From NCBI GenBank assembly GCA_023416695.1, contig JAEZGY010000002.1, positions 16,946 to 80,945 on the forward strand: DNA of 64,000 nt, written 5' to 3'. The notes under the pieces are model-generated. The model was not told the DNA's origin. It searched no databases and saw only the letters and a list, made by a program, of their open reading frames with translations. Below are positions 44,853-53,724 of the stretch, piece by piece (the first letter of the stretch is position 1; the number at the start of each line of letters is the position of its first letter). The translations under genes and the position numbers were made by a program. Source of the DNA: Bacillota bacterium. GTDB lineage: Bacteria > Bacillota > Clostridia > Lachnospirales > Lachnospiraceae.

Positions 44853-45380
44853 CTATAATACCCTTTCAGTTGCACAAAAATAGCAACTTGTTCTTTCTGG
44901 CTGATTCTCAGCACCACAGTAAGAGCATTTCCAGTCTTTCATTTCTAATGGATCCATCCTGCTTTTAGAGTTCACCTTTGGAAGTTTATCCTCACTTCCA
45001 GGTGTATATAATCTCATTTTCTCCTGATATACTTCTTCTGTAATTTTACCGGTATCCAATAACTCTTTATATTTTTTTAGTATTTCAAGCTTATGTCCTT
45101 CATAGGTTTTAAGTCTATCTAGTAATTGCTGTGCTTCCTCATTATTTGCTCCCATGTCCTCTTTTTCTTCTTGCTTATCAAAAATAGTATTACCCGTGGA
45201 AGCTCCTATTTTGTAATCCGGTAGCAGTAATGCTACTATAAATGGAATGATTCCGAAGAAAAAACCTAATACAAACCAATTCTTTAAATATCCCTTATAT
45301 TTTAATACAGCATTACAAGCATATCCCCATAACAGACCATGCACAAAAAATACCAGTATTATTACACCTAAGGCATTCAT
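44853..45380 (-). CDS. Membrane protein with SHOCT-like and zinc-ribbon segments
   Basis: The 175-residue protein has two membrane helices (about 3-22 and 36-55), a short-helix SHOCT-like segment (KYKELLDTGKITEEVYQEKM, about 103-122) and a C-terminal zinc ribbon CSYCGAENQPERTSCYFC (C-x2-C...C-x2-C). Function is unknown; SHOCT pieces often mediate oligomerisation. GAGGAGG precedes the ATG. It is convergent with the aldo/keto reductase. Confidence 0.75.
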   Translation of the reverse strand: MNALGVIILVFFVHGLLWGYACNAVLKYKGYLKNWFVLGFFFGIIPFIVALLLPDYKIGASTGNTIFDKQEEKEDMGANNEEAQQLLDRLKTYEGHKLEILKKYKELLDTGKITEEVYQEKMRLYTPGSEDKLPKVNSKSRMDPLEMKDWKCSYCGAENQPERTSCYFCATERVL

Positions 45381-45534
45381 GAAACTCCTCCTCTATTTCA
45401 CTAACCTAAATCATCCTGATTTAAGTATAGTTTCTCAAGATGTTCCATGTCAATATATTGTTTACCTCTCTTAAAATACTATACTTGGAATATAAGGAAA
45501 GACAAAAGCAGGAATGTACTATTTTTAATCGCTT

Positions 45535-47004
45535 TTATTGTATTGATTCCATATACCCTTTGACATCCTTCTCACTATAGCCACACTCATTAACAAGGGC
45601 ATTGTAAATCAAATCTACATAGTCTTTATGAGGCTCATTATGCGGGTTTTTACCCTCAGACGTTATGGTATAAATAGGGCAACCATCTTTATTGATTCCA
45701 AGGCAGATTCTCATTCCATACCAACGTGGAGAATCCCCTTCTTGTTTTTGGATATCTTGTAGCTGTCCCCATGTAATTTTATATAATCTCATATAGGTCT
45801 GACCTTGTGCCTTAGCATCATAGAATGCTACTCCAGTGCCACTCCAGCTACCACTCACATTACCAAAGTATATTTTCCCTGGCATGGTTCTACTTTCGCT
45901 TTCCCTCCATAAAGCTTTGTTCCTACATCCTGTATGCTTCATATTTACCTTTTCATGTCCTTTGCCTTCGATATAACATCGAAACCTATCTGCAGAAAGA
46001 TTGGAGCCATAGGTAGCATACCAAACATAGGAATCCTCCTTAATATTCCATGGGGCACGTAAAACACTTCTCTGTATCTTATCATGATATACATAGGTGG
46101 CAACCCTAAGTTCACCAAAATAGCCACTTACCGTTACCTCTCTACGGTAATATAAGGAACCTTCTCCCTCATAAAAATCGAGCTGTCTAAGAGTCTTTTC
46201 TGACACAAAGTATACTTCCCCAACAACGGTCTCATTCTCACAAGGATAAATAGCAGGATACTCCCCCATGTTATACATCCCATAATCCTTTAAGACAAAT
46301 TTCCCACAATAGTGGCTATCTTTTAGCATATATGAGGCACTTTCTCCAGATAGTAAGGTCCCGTAAACGAATATAGGATATATTTCTCCCTTCCAAGCCG
46401 CAACAACTTTATGTATCTTATAGTTTGAGGGGATTGTCTCAAAACCAGAATCGTATACTTTCTTACCAGAGCTTTCATTTGCTACAATTGTTTCAAATAC
46501 CTCTATATTAGTTAGCATACTCTCAGCAAACACCTTATTAAATTCTGGTTCTCTAGTGACAAATTCCCGTGCTCCTGCTAGGCACATCATGAGCATCGTG
46601 CTACGAATCATGACATTTCTATCAAAGCCATGGCCAACGATACCGTATTCAAAGGCTGCTGACATCAGGTTTGACAATAATTGTTCCACTTCCTTATCAA
46701 AGCCTTCTTTATAGGTATTTCTAAAATACACACCTGCTGCAATGATAGCATAGCTTGGCTGATACATTATTTCAACCCTAGCCTCTCTATCTGTAGGGAT
46801 GTTAGGGCAAAGATCAATTAGCCCATATTGATTGGTCTTACGAAGATTGTTTTTAAATACTGCAAAAAATTGATCCTGAGGTACCTGTTTGTAGTCTCCT
46901 CTTAAAGCTGCTTCAAAAAGAGCGTCTCCCTCTATAAAAGAATAATCTACTTCTTCCATGCCCGTAAAAACTGTAATTTCCTTAGAAAAAATATTTTGAT
47001 CCAT
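45535..47004 (-). CDS. Protein with two gamma-glutamylcyclotransferase-like domains
   Basis: The 489-residue protein has a helical N-terminal part (about 1-205) of unknown type. A GGCT-like domain follows (about 207-320: PIFVYGTLLSGE, then LDFYEGEGSLYYRR with the usual catalytic Glu region). A second GGCT-like domain (about 325-480) starts VWYATYGSNLSADRF. GGCT enzymes release 5-oxoproline from gamma-glutamyl amines or glutathione. ATG 47004 follows GGGAGG at seven bases. Confidence 0.75.
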   Translation of the reverse strand: MDQNIFSKEITVFTGMEEVDYSFIEGDALFEAALRGDYKQVPQDQFFAVFKNNLRKTNQYGLIDLCPNIPTDREARVEIMYQPSYAIIAAGVYFRNTYKEGFDKEVEQLLSNLMSAAFEYGIVGHGFDRNVMIRSTMLMMCLAGAREFVTREPEFNKVFAESMLTNIEVFETIVANESSGKKVYDSGFETIPSNYKIHKVVAAWKGEIYPIFVYGTLLSGESASYMLKDSHYCGKFVLKDYGMYNMGEYPAIYPCENETVVGEVYFVSEKTLRQLDFYEGEGSLYYRREVTVSGYFGELRVATYVYHDKIQRSVLRAPWNIKEDSYVWYATYGSNLSADRFRCYIEGKGHEKVNMKHTGCRNKALWRESESRTMPGKIYFGNVSGSWSGTGVAFYDAKAQGQTYMRLYKITWGQLQDIQKQEGDSPRWYGMRICLGINKDGCPIYTITSEGKNPHNEPHKDYVDLIYNALVNECGYSEKDVKGYMESIQ

Positions 47005-47052
47005 ACTATTACCTCCCATTTAACTAATTTTATTGAGTACATTATACTAAAT

Positions 47053-47093
47053 AAAAATGACACTGCCTGGTAGGGTTGCTTCCAGGCAGTGTC
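47053..47093 (-). terminator. Terminator of the HTH/nucleotidase operon
   Basis: GACACTGCCTGG (47059-47070) pairs with CCAGGCAGTGTC (47082-47093); TTTTTATTT follows on the minus strand, directly after the stop at 47095. Confidence 0.85.
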
Positions 47094-47094
47094 A

Positions 47095-48210
47095 CTATAT
47101 GGTAATGTCTCTTAAATTATCAAGGCATAAAGCTATCCCTTGTTCTGATGTATCCTCTTCGTCAGTAGGGATTGCATAGAATATATATTCTCCATCAACT
47201 ACTCTTTGCACGATCCTCTTTTTATAAAGGACTTTTGATTTGCCATTTTCTATTAAATGAATATCACAAGTACACCCACTCTTAAACACCATCATTACCT
47301 GATCCCATGAGTACACATCCTTTTCTTCTAGCAACTCTCTTTCTGTCTTAAACATAATAATACGGTCCCCTTTTATCTCATCCTCAAGAGCGTCAAAAAA
47401 ATCTTTTAATTCTTCATTCCCTGGAGTAAATATTTTATGCAGTCGCTTCTTCCCATAGTCTGATAGCTGCCCCCAAATATCCAAAGCAATACCCAATGTC
47501 ACAAGGCTGATTTCGTTACTATAGCTTTTTTGTAGGGACTCTAAGAGAACCCCCAGTTGCATTACATTCATCTGAAGAACTAGAGGGTGCATGGTATTAT
47601 CCATTCTATAGTACTTTTTACCTTTTCCCTTATAATCTTCTCTGCAGGAAATGTCTACGTAAAGCTTTTGCTCTCCCAATCGAATCTCCCCTGGAGATTT
47701 CGTTTTCTTTTCTGCTAAGGATGGAGATAGTTTTCTAAGGGTAGTCTGTATCGTCTTCTCTGTAACATTTAACTCCTTAGCAAGCTCTTCCTTAGTTTTC
47801 TCGCCCTCCTCATGAAGAGCTTTAATTAATGCCAGTGGTGTATCATTTTCTATCGGTTTTGGCAACAATGCCAAGTCTTCCTCTATATTCTCTATATTAT
47901 AAGTATCTGCAATACGTTGTAACCACGCTGAAAAAATGTTATATAACTTTTGCTTACTAACAGGGGGAGCTGGATAGAGGTGAAGATACTCCTCCATGGC
48001 AGAGGCAATACGTTTTATACAGTAGTTATTCTGCTCTTCCTTACTCCTACTTTTCATATCCCTCCACTGTTCTCCTGAGGTGATAAGCTTTTTAAGACTA
48101 TAGGAGTCCTTACTACGTCCGTGAACAATAACCTCATAATCGTCCTTTAAAAGTACATTGGTACTACAAAGCATGTTTAGCGCTAAATCATTAAAATCAA
48201 TGACTGGCAT
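47095..48210 (-). CDS. HTH-containing protein of unknown family
   Basis: The 371-residue soluble protein has a winged-HTH-like segment at about 127-160 (LIKALHEEGEKTKEELAKEL then NVTEKTIQTTLRKL) and a C-terminal beta-rich part (about 180-371) reminiscent of WYL-type regulators, without a clear WYL triad. I do not recognise the family. It follows the cN-I nucleotidase by 23 bp and shares its terminator, which suggests a nucleotide-linked regulatory role. AAAGGAGG precedes the ATG. Confidence 0.7.
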   Translation of the reverse strand: MPVIDFNDLALNMLCSTNVLLKDDYEVIVHGRSKDSYSLKKLITSGEQWRDMKSRSKEEQNNYCIKRIASAMEEYLHLYPAPPVSKQKLYNIFSAWLQRIADTYNIENIEEDLALLPKPIENDTPLALIKALHEEGEKTKEELAKELNVTEKTIQTTLRKLSPSLAEKKTKSPGEIRLGEQKLYVDISCREDYKGKGKKYYRMDNTMHPLVLQMNVMQLGVLLESLQKSYSNEISLVTLGIALDIWGQLSDYGKKRLHKIFTPGNEELKDFFDALEDEIKGDRIIMFKTERELLEEKDVYSWDQVMMVFKSGCTCDIHLIENGKSKVLYKKRIVQRVVDGEYIFYAIPTDEEDTSEQGIALCLDNLRDITI

Positions 48211-48233
48211 AAGAACCCCTCCTTTCTATCTCT

Positions 48234-49130
48234 TTACTTCTTATACGGTACTCTGGCAGATGGAACGAGTTTTGACGCTGGATCCGTATGTACAGTTTGG
48301 TCATCAAAGAAAATGTTTGCACCAAAGGCCTTTAACACCTGGCTTTTCTCAATTCCGCCAAGGAAAAATGCCTCATCAATTCTTACATTCCATTCTCTTA
48401 AAGTTCTTATGACACGTTCATGAGCAGGTGCATTTCGTGCAGTTACTAATGCAGTTCGAATAGGAACCGTTTCCTTTGGAAACTGCTGTTGCACGTAGGA
48501 AAGAGTTTTTAGAAGCTTAGCAAATGGTCCTTCTGGTAGAGGATTCTGTGCATTGTTATGCTCATGCTCAGCGAATGCCTTTAATCCCTGCTCTTGATAA
48601 ATCTGCTCAGAATCATCTGAAAAGATTACTGCATCTCCATCAAAGGCTATTCTTATTTGTTCAATCTCCTCATTGGCGTCAATAGGTAAATCAGAGTGGG
48701 AACAAATAATGCCGGCTGCAATATTAGCATTCACCGCCTCCTGTACATCCTCTTCCTTCGCCGATAGAAACAAATCCGTCTTAAATGCATTTAAATATTT
48801 AGAAATGTTTGCTCCGCCAACTAAGGCAGCTCTGCTTATATCTAAACCATAATGCTCAATGGAATTAAATATGCGCAAACTCGTATCTGCGCTATTTCTT
48901 GACATTATGATGATTTCCGTCAACTGTCGCTCCACAGAATTCAATTTATGTAGTGCCTTAATTAAGGGAAATGCCGTTCCTGGTTTTAATATATCCCTTT
49001 CATGAGCAATCTGGTAGTCCGAATATGCCCTAAGCCCTTCATTTTGATAAATGCTATTCTCCTCTTCTAAATCAAATAGTGCTCGAGACGAAATGCCTAC
49101 CACTAGTTTACCCTCTAAATTTAAAGCCAT
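48234..49130 (-). CDS. 5'-nucleotidase, cytosolic cN-I family
   Basis: The 298-residue protein matches the cN-I/NT5C1 type: LVVGISSRALFDLEEENSIY, IAFDGDAVIFSDDSEQIYQ (about 161-179), RTALVTARNAPAHERVIRTL and AFFLGGIEKSQVLKAFGANIFFDDQ. It would dephosphorylate nucleoside monophosphates in the cytosol. The first DxD site is partly repeated near the N-terminus (FDLEEENS). It forms an operon with the HTH protein downstream. Confidence 0.88.
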   Translation of the reverse strand: MALNLEGKLVVGISSRALFDLEEENSIYQNEGLRAYSDYQIAHERDILKPGTAFPLIKALHKLNSVERQLTEIIIMSRNSADTSLRIFNSIEHYGLDISRAALVGGANISKYLNAFKTDLFLSAKEEDVQEAVNANIAAGIICSHSDLPIDANEEIEQIRIAFDGDAVIFSDDSEQIYQEQGLKAFAEHEHNNAQNPLPEGPFAKLLKTLSYVQQQFPKETVPIRTALVTARNAPAHERVIRTLREWNVRIDEAFFLGGIEKSQVLKAFGANIFFDDQTVHTDPASKLVPSARVPYKK

Positions 49131-49452
49131 TATGTGGCCTCCCTTCTATCTTTTATTGTAAATGAGCTACCAAATGGGAGTTATTACTTAATAACTCAAT
49201 AGATATTCCATCCTAAACATGGATGACAGCTATGATAATTTAACTCACAATAGTATTCACTCTTACTTTTCCTCCATCACTAGGTGGATCTAATGTAAAC
49301 GATGTAAATGATTTAACTATATTATAATATAACTGCGTGTAATTTACCACATATTGCCTTCCCACCTATTAACTATACTTTAACTGCTTATGCTACAGTT
49401 TTGTAGAAGCTAAGAAACGTGTATTCTTACCAATTATAAGGAGAATGAGTAT
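49131..49452. other. Intergenic region without a recognised gene
   Basis: This 322-bp, very AT-rich gap lies upstream of both the cN-I gene and the tiny plus-strand frame at 49453. It contains TATATTATAATATAA (about 49318-49332), a plausible -10 region. I see no RNA gene, repeat or riboswitch motif. Confidence 0.4.
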
Positions 49453-49557
49453 ATGATTAGTTTAGAAGAATTTGAAGAAAGAGCTAATATGATTGATGTC
49501 GAAAAAATTATGGAAATGACTAAGGGGGTAAAATCACATCCTGAGCAAGCAGAATAG
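49453..49557 (+). CDS. Possible 34-aa acidic peptide
   Basis: ATG 49453 has AAGGAG about 10 bases upstream and the frame ends at TAG 49555-49557. The product (MISLEEFEERANMID..., ending HPEQAE) is acidic and helical. A terminator hairpin follows 55 bp downstream. It could be a real small protein or the start of a truncated gene; no family is known to me. Confidence 0.35.
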   Translation: MISLEEFEERANMIDVEKIMEMTKGVKSHPEQAE

Positions 49558-49611
49558 CAAATGAATATAAAAGTTAGTTGTTTTACATAAAGTTTATGAT
49601 CTTAACACATA

Positions 49612-49653
49612 AAAACATGCCCTAAGAATCATTCCTGACTTAGGGCATGTTTT
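49612..49653. terminator. Bidirectional terminator
   Basis: A 15-bp stem (AAAACATGCCCTAAG at 49612-49626 with 49639-49653) has a T-run on both strands, between the small plus-strand frame and the minus-strand zinc-ribbon gene. Confidence 0.8.
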
Positions 49654-49715
49654 ATTTCTTAAATAACTATAGCGACTTTATATATTTTATTCAATATCTA
49701 TTGAACTTCCTATCA

Positions 49716-50870
49716 TCAATTGTCTTCTTTATAATCCTCAAGTGCTTTTTGAGCATCTTTAGGCAATTCAACCTTTGTAGAGTTAACATCTGATATGGTT
49801 CCTTCAAAAGATTCACTATCTTCATCATCATATTTAATGTTAAAGGAAGAAAGGAGGTTACCCTTAATACCTATTTTAACTTCTAAATCCATATCCCCAA
49901 AACTACTCTTTTCATCCTTTATCTCATCCATAATTTCATCATAATCATCTTTGTCTTCAAAACGGTCCTCAACCTGTTCTAGTAAAAGACGCAGACACTT
50001 ATATAAGTCTGGCTTAAAGGTATAGACTGTCTCTCCATCTTCTTTTGATACTTCACATCCAAGGCAGTCTTCAAGATTTTCTGACTTGTCAAATTCATCA
50101 ATCACAGAATCTAGCAGACTTTCTAAGTCGTCACAATCTACATGACTTCCTATTTCATCATCTAGTACCTCTTCCAAACTCTTAATTATTTCACTTTCAC
50201 CCTTTTTAGCACTGTTTAATACATCACGGAACTCCTCTGCTTCTCTTTTACTCATTGCACGTTGGACCGAATACTCTTTCTCTTCACTATCGTCTCCTGA
50301 ACTTTGTGTAATTACGTAAAAGCCATCCTCATCAAGGACGTAAAACTCCTGACGAGAAAGACCATCTATTGTATATGCTAAAGAGGCATATATAGTTTCA
50401 TCTCGTAAATCTAGCTTTATAGTCTCTTCAAGTCCCAAATTATTGTTACCTTTTATGTTTACTGTCATACTTTCAGAATCTGCGGTATTAAAAAGGGCAT
50501 CCTTTATGGCTGAAACGGGATCTTTGCTAGACCTTAGTACAAACACAAATAATAAAACCAATGCAGTTACAACAACAGCTATGGAAGAAAGAATCGCAAC
50601 TAATTTCTTTGTACTTTTTGGTGCCTTTGGTCTATCTATATATGTACTACTTTGATATGTTGTACCATTACTTGAAGGATTATCGTAGATAGGCGTTTGG
50701 TAAGTAGGATTTGCGTAGGTAGGATTTTCATATGTAGGATTTGTGTAGGAAGGATTTTCATAGGTAGGATTTGCATAGGTAGGTTCCACTTGCTTTTCAA
50801 TCATAGATCCACATCGGCCACAAAACTTTGCATTATCCGGATTCATTTCTCCACATTTAGAACAAAACAT
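49716..50870 (-). CDS. Zinc-ribbon membrane protein with tandem Tyr/Pro repeats
   Basis: The 384-residue protein starts with a zinc ribbon (MFCSKCGEMNPDNAKFCGRC), then about five copies of the pentapeptide Y-x-N-P-T/S (about 30-60), one membrane helix (about 90-112), and an extracellular acidic domain (about 115-384) of alternating beta and Glu/Asp-rich segments. The layout, cytosolic ribbon plus outside domain, is seen in many Firmicute proteins of unknown role. It has a consensus promoter. Confidence 0.8.
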   Translation of the reverse strand: MFCSKCGEMNPDNAKFCGRCGSMIEKQVEPTYANPTYENPSYTNPTYENPTYANPTYQTPIYDNPSSNGTTYQSSTYIDRPKAPKSTKKLVAILSSIAVVVTALVLLFVFVLRSSKDPVSAIKDALFNTADSESMTVNIKGNNNLGLEETIKLDLRDETIYASLAYTIDGLSRQEFYVLDEDGFYVITQSSGDDSEEKEYSVQRAMSKREAEEFRDVLNSAKKGESEIIKSLEEVLDDEIGSHVDCDDLESLLDSVIDEFDKSENLEDCLGCEVSKEDGETVYTFKPDLYKCLRLLLEQVEDRFEDKDDYDEIMDEIKDEKSSFGDMDLEVKIGIKGNLLSSFNIKYDDEDSESFEGTISDVNSTKVELPKDAQKALEDYKEDN

Positions 50871-50923
50871 TATTATACCCCCTTATTTCGTATTGTATTT
50901 ACGGTTTTTTACCTCTATCCATA

Positions 50924-50951
50924 AGTATAAACATTTTTTTTATCCTGTCAA
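50924..50951 (-). promoter_or_regulatory. Promoter of the zinc-ribbon gene
   Basis: On the minus strand TTGACA (50951-50946), a 16-bp spacer and TATACT (50929-50924), about 54 bp before the start. Confidence 0.7.
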
Positions 50952-51023
50952 CTAGGTCAAATGATGTAATCCATCGGAGATATCTCGTTGAATTAAACAA
51001 CACCACTATTATTATATTAAATT

Positions 51024-51048
51024 ACAAAAAAGCACCCCAAGGGGTGCC
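51024..51048 (-). terminator. Terminator of the 109-aa gene
   Basis: GCACCCC (51032-51038) pairs with GGGGTGC (51041-51047), with TTTTTTGTAA following on the minus strand. Confidence 0.8.
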
Positions 51049-51060
51049 TTTACTGGCTAT

Positions 51061-51390
51061 TTATAAAAGTTGTCTAATATATTCTTCTCGTATCATTTCA
51101 CATATGATTAGTTCATAATCTTTACTTTTAGTAAAGATAGATCTACCATAAATATTTGAAAATTTAACATCTACCCTCACTTGTTCTTCACCATATACCA
51201 AGTAACACATAAGTTTTACATCGTCCATTGCAATATCTACCCTGTTAATTTTAACTGTAGATTCTGGCTGAACAACAGTAACATTATCAGCTTTGACTTT
51301 TTTGTTAAGTTCAATGACTGCCTTAACAATATCTTTGTAGCCACTTTGCTTATTGGGGATTATCGTGTGTAATATCTCAGATGCTGCCAT
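51061..51390 (-). CDS. Hypothetical protein, 109 aa
   Basis: The soluble 109-residue protein has an N-terminal helical part and a beta-rich C-terminal half (VKINRVDIAMDDVKLMCYLVYGEEQVRVDVKFSN). No family is recognised and no signal peptide is present. AAAAGGGGG precedes the ATG and a good terminator follows, so the gene is likely real and monocistronic. Confidence 0.65.
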   Translation of the reverse strand: MAASEILHTIIPNKQSGYKDIVKAVIELNKKVKADNVTVVQPESTVKINRVDIAMDDVKLMCYLVYGEEQVRVDVKFSNIYGRSIFTKSKDYELIICEMIREEYIRQLL

Positions 51391-51495
51391 ACTATATTCC
51401 CCCTTTTTACTTCCATCTTATCCTATATATAAACAGTAGTCAACATATGTTGTAATCGGTAGATATATAAAAACAATTATTACGGCATCTTCTGT

Positions 51496-51573
51496 TTAGT
51501 GGCCATTAACCACACAATATATACCAGCCATGGCACCACCAATGATTAGTACGTTGATTTCGTATGGTCCGAC
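51496..51573 (-). pseudogene. Possible short relic of a flavin/NAD-binding protein
   Basis: The minus-strand frame reads INVLIIGGAMAGIY and stops at TAA 51496-51498. This matches the start of a Rossmann fold (GGxMAG). Only about 25 codons remain, so chance resemblance is possible. Confidence 0.25.
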
Positions 51574-51581
51574 ACTTCTTT

Positions 51582-52205
51582 TTATCTTTCGATATAGTTT
51601 CCACCCCATTCTACAACCGTGAAGCCTTTTCTCTCTGGTGCAGTTAAGGTCTGTTCCTCCACTTCCATATACTTATCCAATGGTTTTACTGCCATAAAAA
51701 CTCGAATGATAGTATCTGGGTTTGGACTCACATGCAAAACAGCCGAATCCGTGTAAGCTGCTCCCTGAAAAGATATGAGATTATATGGATTACTCTCCAT
51801 TTGTGGCAACCAATATACAATAAACTCATTGGCTTCTTCTCTAGTTAATCCAAGTTTAGCAAGGGAATCCTCTAAAAAGGCTGCAGTATCCTCTCCTGCC
51901 ACCACAAAGCCTTTGGAAAAATCCATTTTGGCTGAAGATAATCCTTCCCAGTACAAATAATTGTACTGTAATCCATTGACATCATATAGTGTTCCATCAG
52001 GCTCTGCCGTTACCTTCCATCCATTGTCATAGGAAGGATAAGTGCAGGTAAGCTCCCCTGCATACTCTAAGGAAACCGATACCTCTGTTTTCTGTTCTGG
52101 ATAAAGATAGATGACTGGTTTTTTATCCAACTGTTTCCTAGTACACGAGGAAAAAACACCCAAACTCAATACAACAATTATTAATAATGCTATCCTTTTC
52201 TTCAT
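51582..52205 (-). CDS. Lipoprotein of unknown function
   Basis: The 207-residue protein has a lipobox (MKKRIALLIIVVLSLGVFSSC). A conserved-looking KKPVIYLYPEQKTEVSVSLE strand follows, and then an alpha/beta domain with YDNGWKVTAEPDGTLYD. I recall KPVIYLYP-type proteins in several phyla but know no function. ATG 52205 lies five bases after GGGGGAAG; the longer frame to 52253 has no site and would bury the signal. Confidence 0.75.
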   Translation of the reverse strand: MKKRIALLIIVVLSLGVFSSCTRKQLDKKPVIYLYPEQKTEVSVSLEYAGELTCTYPSYDNGWKVTAEPDGTLYDVNGLQYNYLYWEGLSSAKMDFSKGFVVAGEDTAAFLEDSLAKLGLTREEANEFIVYWLPQMESNPYNLISFQGAAYTDSAVLHVSPNPDTIIRVFMAVKPLDKYMEVEEQTLTAPERKGFTVVEWGGNYIER

Positions 52206-52322
52206 AAATACTTCCCCCATTTGATTTGATACTATATAAACAACTAATACCATAAAAATGTTGCAACAAAATTTACAGAACTCTCAACCTAGTTTGGACT
52301 TGCTTATTTATTTTTACTTGAC

Positions 52323-53522
52323 TTAGTTTGCTTTAAAATTGTAGATTGATTTTAATACTTCTAGGATATCTACTGCATCCTCATTAACCTCTATGATATC
52401 ATTTAGTGATTTATAGGCCATTGGTGCTTCGTCTAAGGTTCCTTCATTTACAGAAGTTGTATAAACACCATTCATCTCATTTTTATACTCATCTAGATTC
52501 AAAGCCTCTTTTGCCTTTTTTCTCGACATAAGGCGACCAGCTCCATGAGGTGCCGAGTAATTCCACTCTTTATTCCCTTTTCCTACAGCAAGCACACTTC
52601 CATCCCTCATATTGATAGGAATCAGCACCTTTTCTCCTGCATGGGCTGCAATGGCTCCCTTACGAAGAATCATTTCCTTTGTATCAATGTAGTTATGAAT
52701 GGTATGGAAGCCTTCTCCACCAACCATTCCCGTTCTACTCAGAATAACCTCTGCCATCTTCTCACGGTTACGCCTTGCAAAGTTCTGGCAGATCTCAATA
52801 TCATGCAAATAATCCTCCAAATAAGTCCCATAAAGGAAGCAAAGTTCCTCTGGCATTGTCGCCTCCCTAGTATTGCATGGAATTTCCTTTAATGCCGCCT
52901 GTATCTCCTTACGTCTTCCTGCTTGTTTATACGCCTGAATAAGTTCTTCTCGTCGTTTAAAATAAGTCTCTTTTCCTTTGGCCAAATCAATGGCAAGCCG
53001 TTGATAGTACTCCGCTACCTGTTTGCCAAGATTGCGGCTACCCGAATGAATGACAAGATACTTTGTACCATCTGTTGCTTCATCCACTTCGATAAAATGA
53101 TTTCCTCCGCCTAAAGTACCTAAACTTCTCTCTAACCACTTCGTATCTTTTAAACTTCTGTAGCAGCGAAGCACTGTCAAATCAAACTTTTCCTGTCTGC
53201 CTTCCCATACATTTTTACCAGATGGTACATAATGAGCCGCCTCATCTAGCCTTGCAAAATCAATATCTTCCTTACCAAGATTAACCGTATACATGCCACA
53301 GCCAATATCCACCCCAACAATATTAGGAACTACTTTATCCGTTATAGTCATGGTAGTTCCAATGGTACAGCCTTTCCCTGCATGTACGTCAGGCATAATA
53401 CGGATCTGACTATTTTCAGTAAATTCGTAGTCACACATTCTTTGAATCTGCTGAATTGCTTCTTCCTCCACAACCTTTGCATAGCATATGGCTGTATTTA
53501 CTTTCCCTTTTATTTCAAACAT
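52323..53522 (-). CDS. rtcB: RtcB-family RNA ligase
   Basis: The 399-residue protein has the RtcB metal and GTP motifs: MPDVHAGKGCTIGTT (about 43-57), VGVDIGCGMYTV with Cys75, GTLGGGNHFIEV, HSGSRNLG and APHGAGRLMSRKKA with His326, the expected guanylylated histidine. RtcB joins 2',3'-cyclic phosphate or 3'-phosphate ends to 5'-OH ends in RNA repair. No archease or RtcA gene is adjacent. CAGGAG precedes the ATG. Confidence 0.93.
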   Translation of the reverse strand: MFEIKGKVNTAICYAKVVEEEAIQQIQRMCDYEFTENSQIRIMPDVHAGKGCTIGTTMTITDKVVPNIVGVDIGCGMYTVNLGKEDIDFARLDEAAHYVPSGKNVWEGRQEKFDLTVLRCYRSLKDTKWLERSLGTLGGGNHFIEVDEATDGTKYLVIHSGSRNLGKQVAEYYQRLAIDLAKGKETYFKRREELIQAYKQAGRRKEIQAALKEIPCNTREATMPEELCFLYGTYLEDYLHDIEICQNFARRNREKMAEVILSRTGMVGGEGFHTIHNYIDTKEMILRKGAIAAHAGEKVLIPINMRDGSVLAVGKGNKEWNYSAPHGAGRLMSRKKAKEALNLDEYKNEMNGVYTTSVNEGTLDEAPMAYKSLNDIIEVNEDAVDILEVLKSIYNFKAN

Positions 53523-53669
53523 TTAATATACTCCTGTCTTTCTTTATCTAAAGCTATCTCTATTAACAATAACCTTAGTATACCCCATATTAGCTATTGA
53601 AGCAAAAATTACCGCATATCCCATATATAAGATAAACGGTTCATAAGAATCCTTGAAATAAGGCACATA

Positions 53670-53701
53670 AAAAAGGAACTTCCTTTCGGAAATTCCTTTT
53701 T
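53670..53701 (-). terminator. Terminator of the BspA-type gene
   Basis: AAAAAGGAA-TTCC and GGAA-TTCCTTTTT form a stem with a TTTC loop; A- and T-runs at both sides let it work on either strand. Confidence 0.75.
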
Positions 53702-53724
53702 CTAAAGCAAAAGATGAGATTTAA

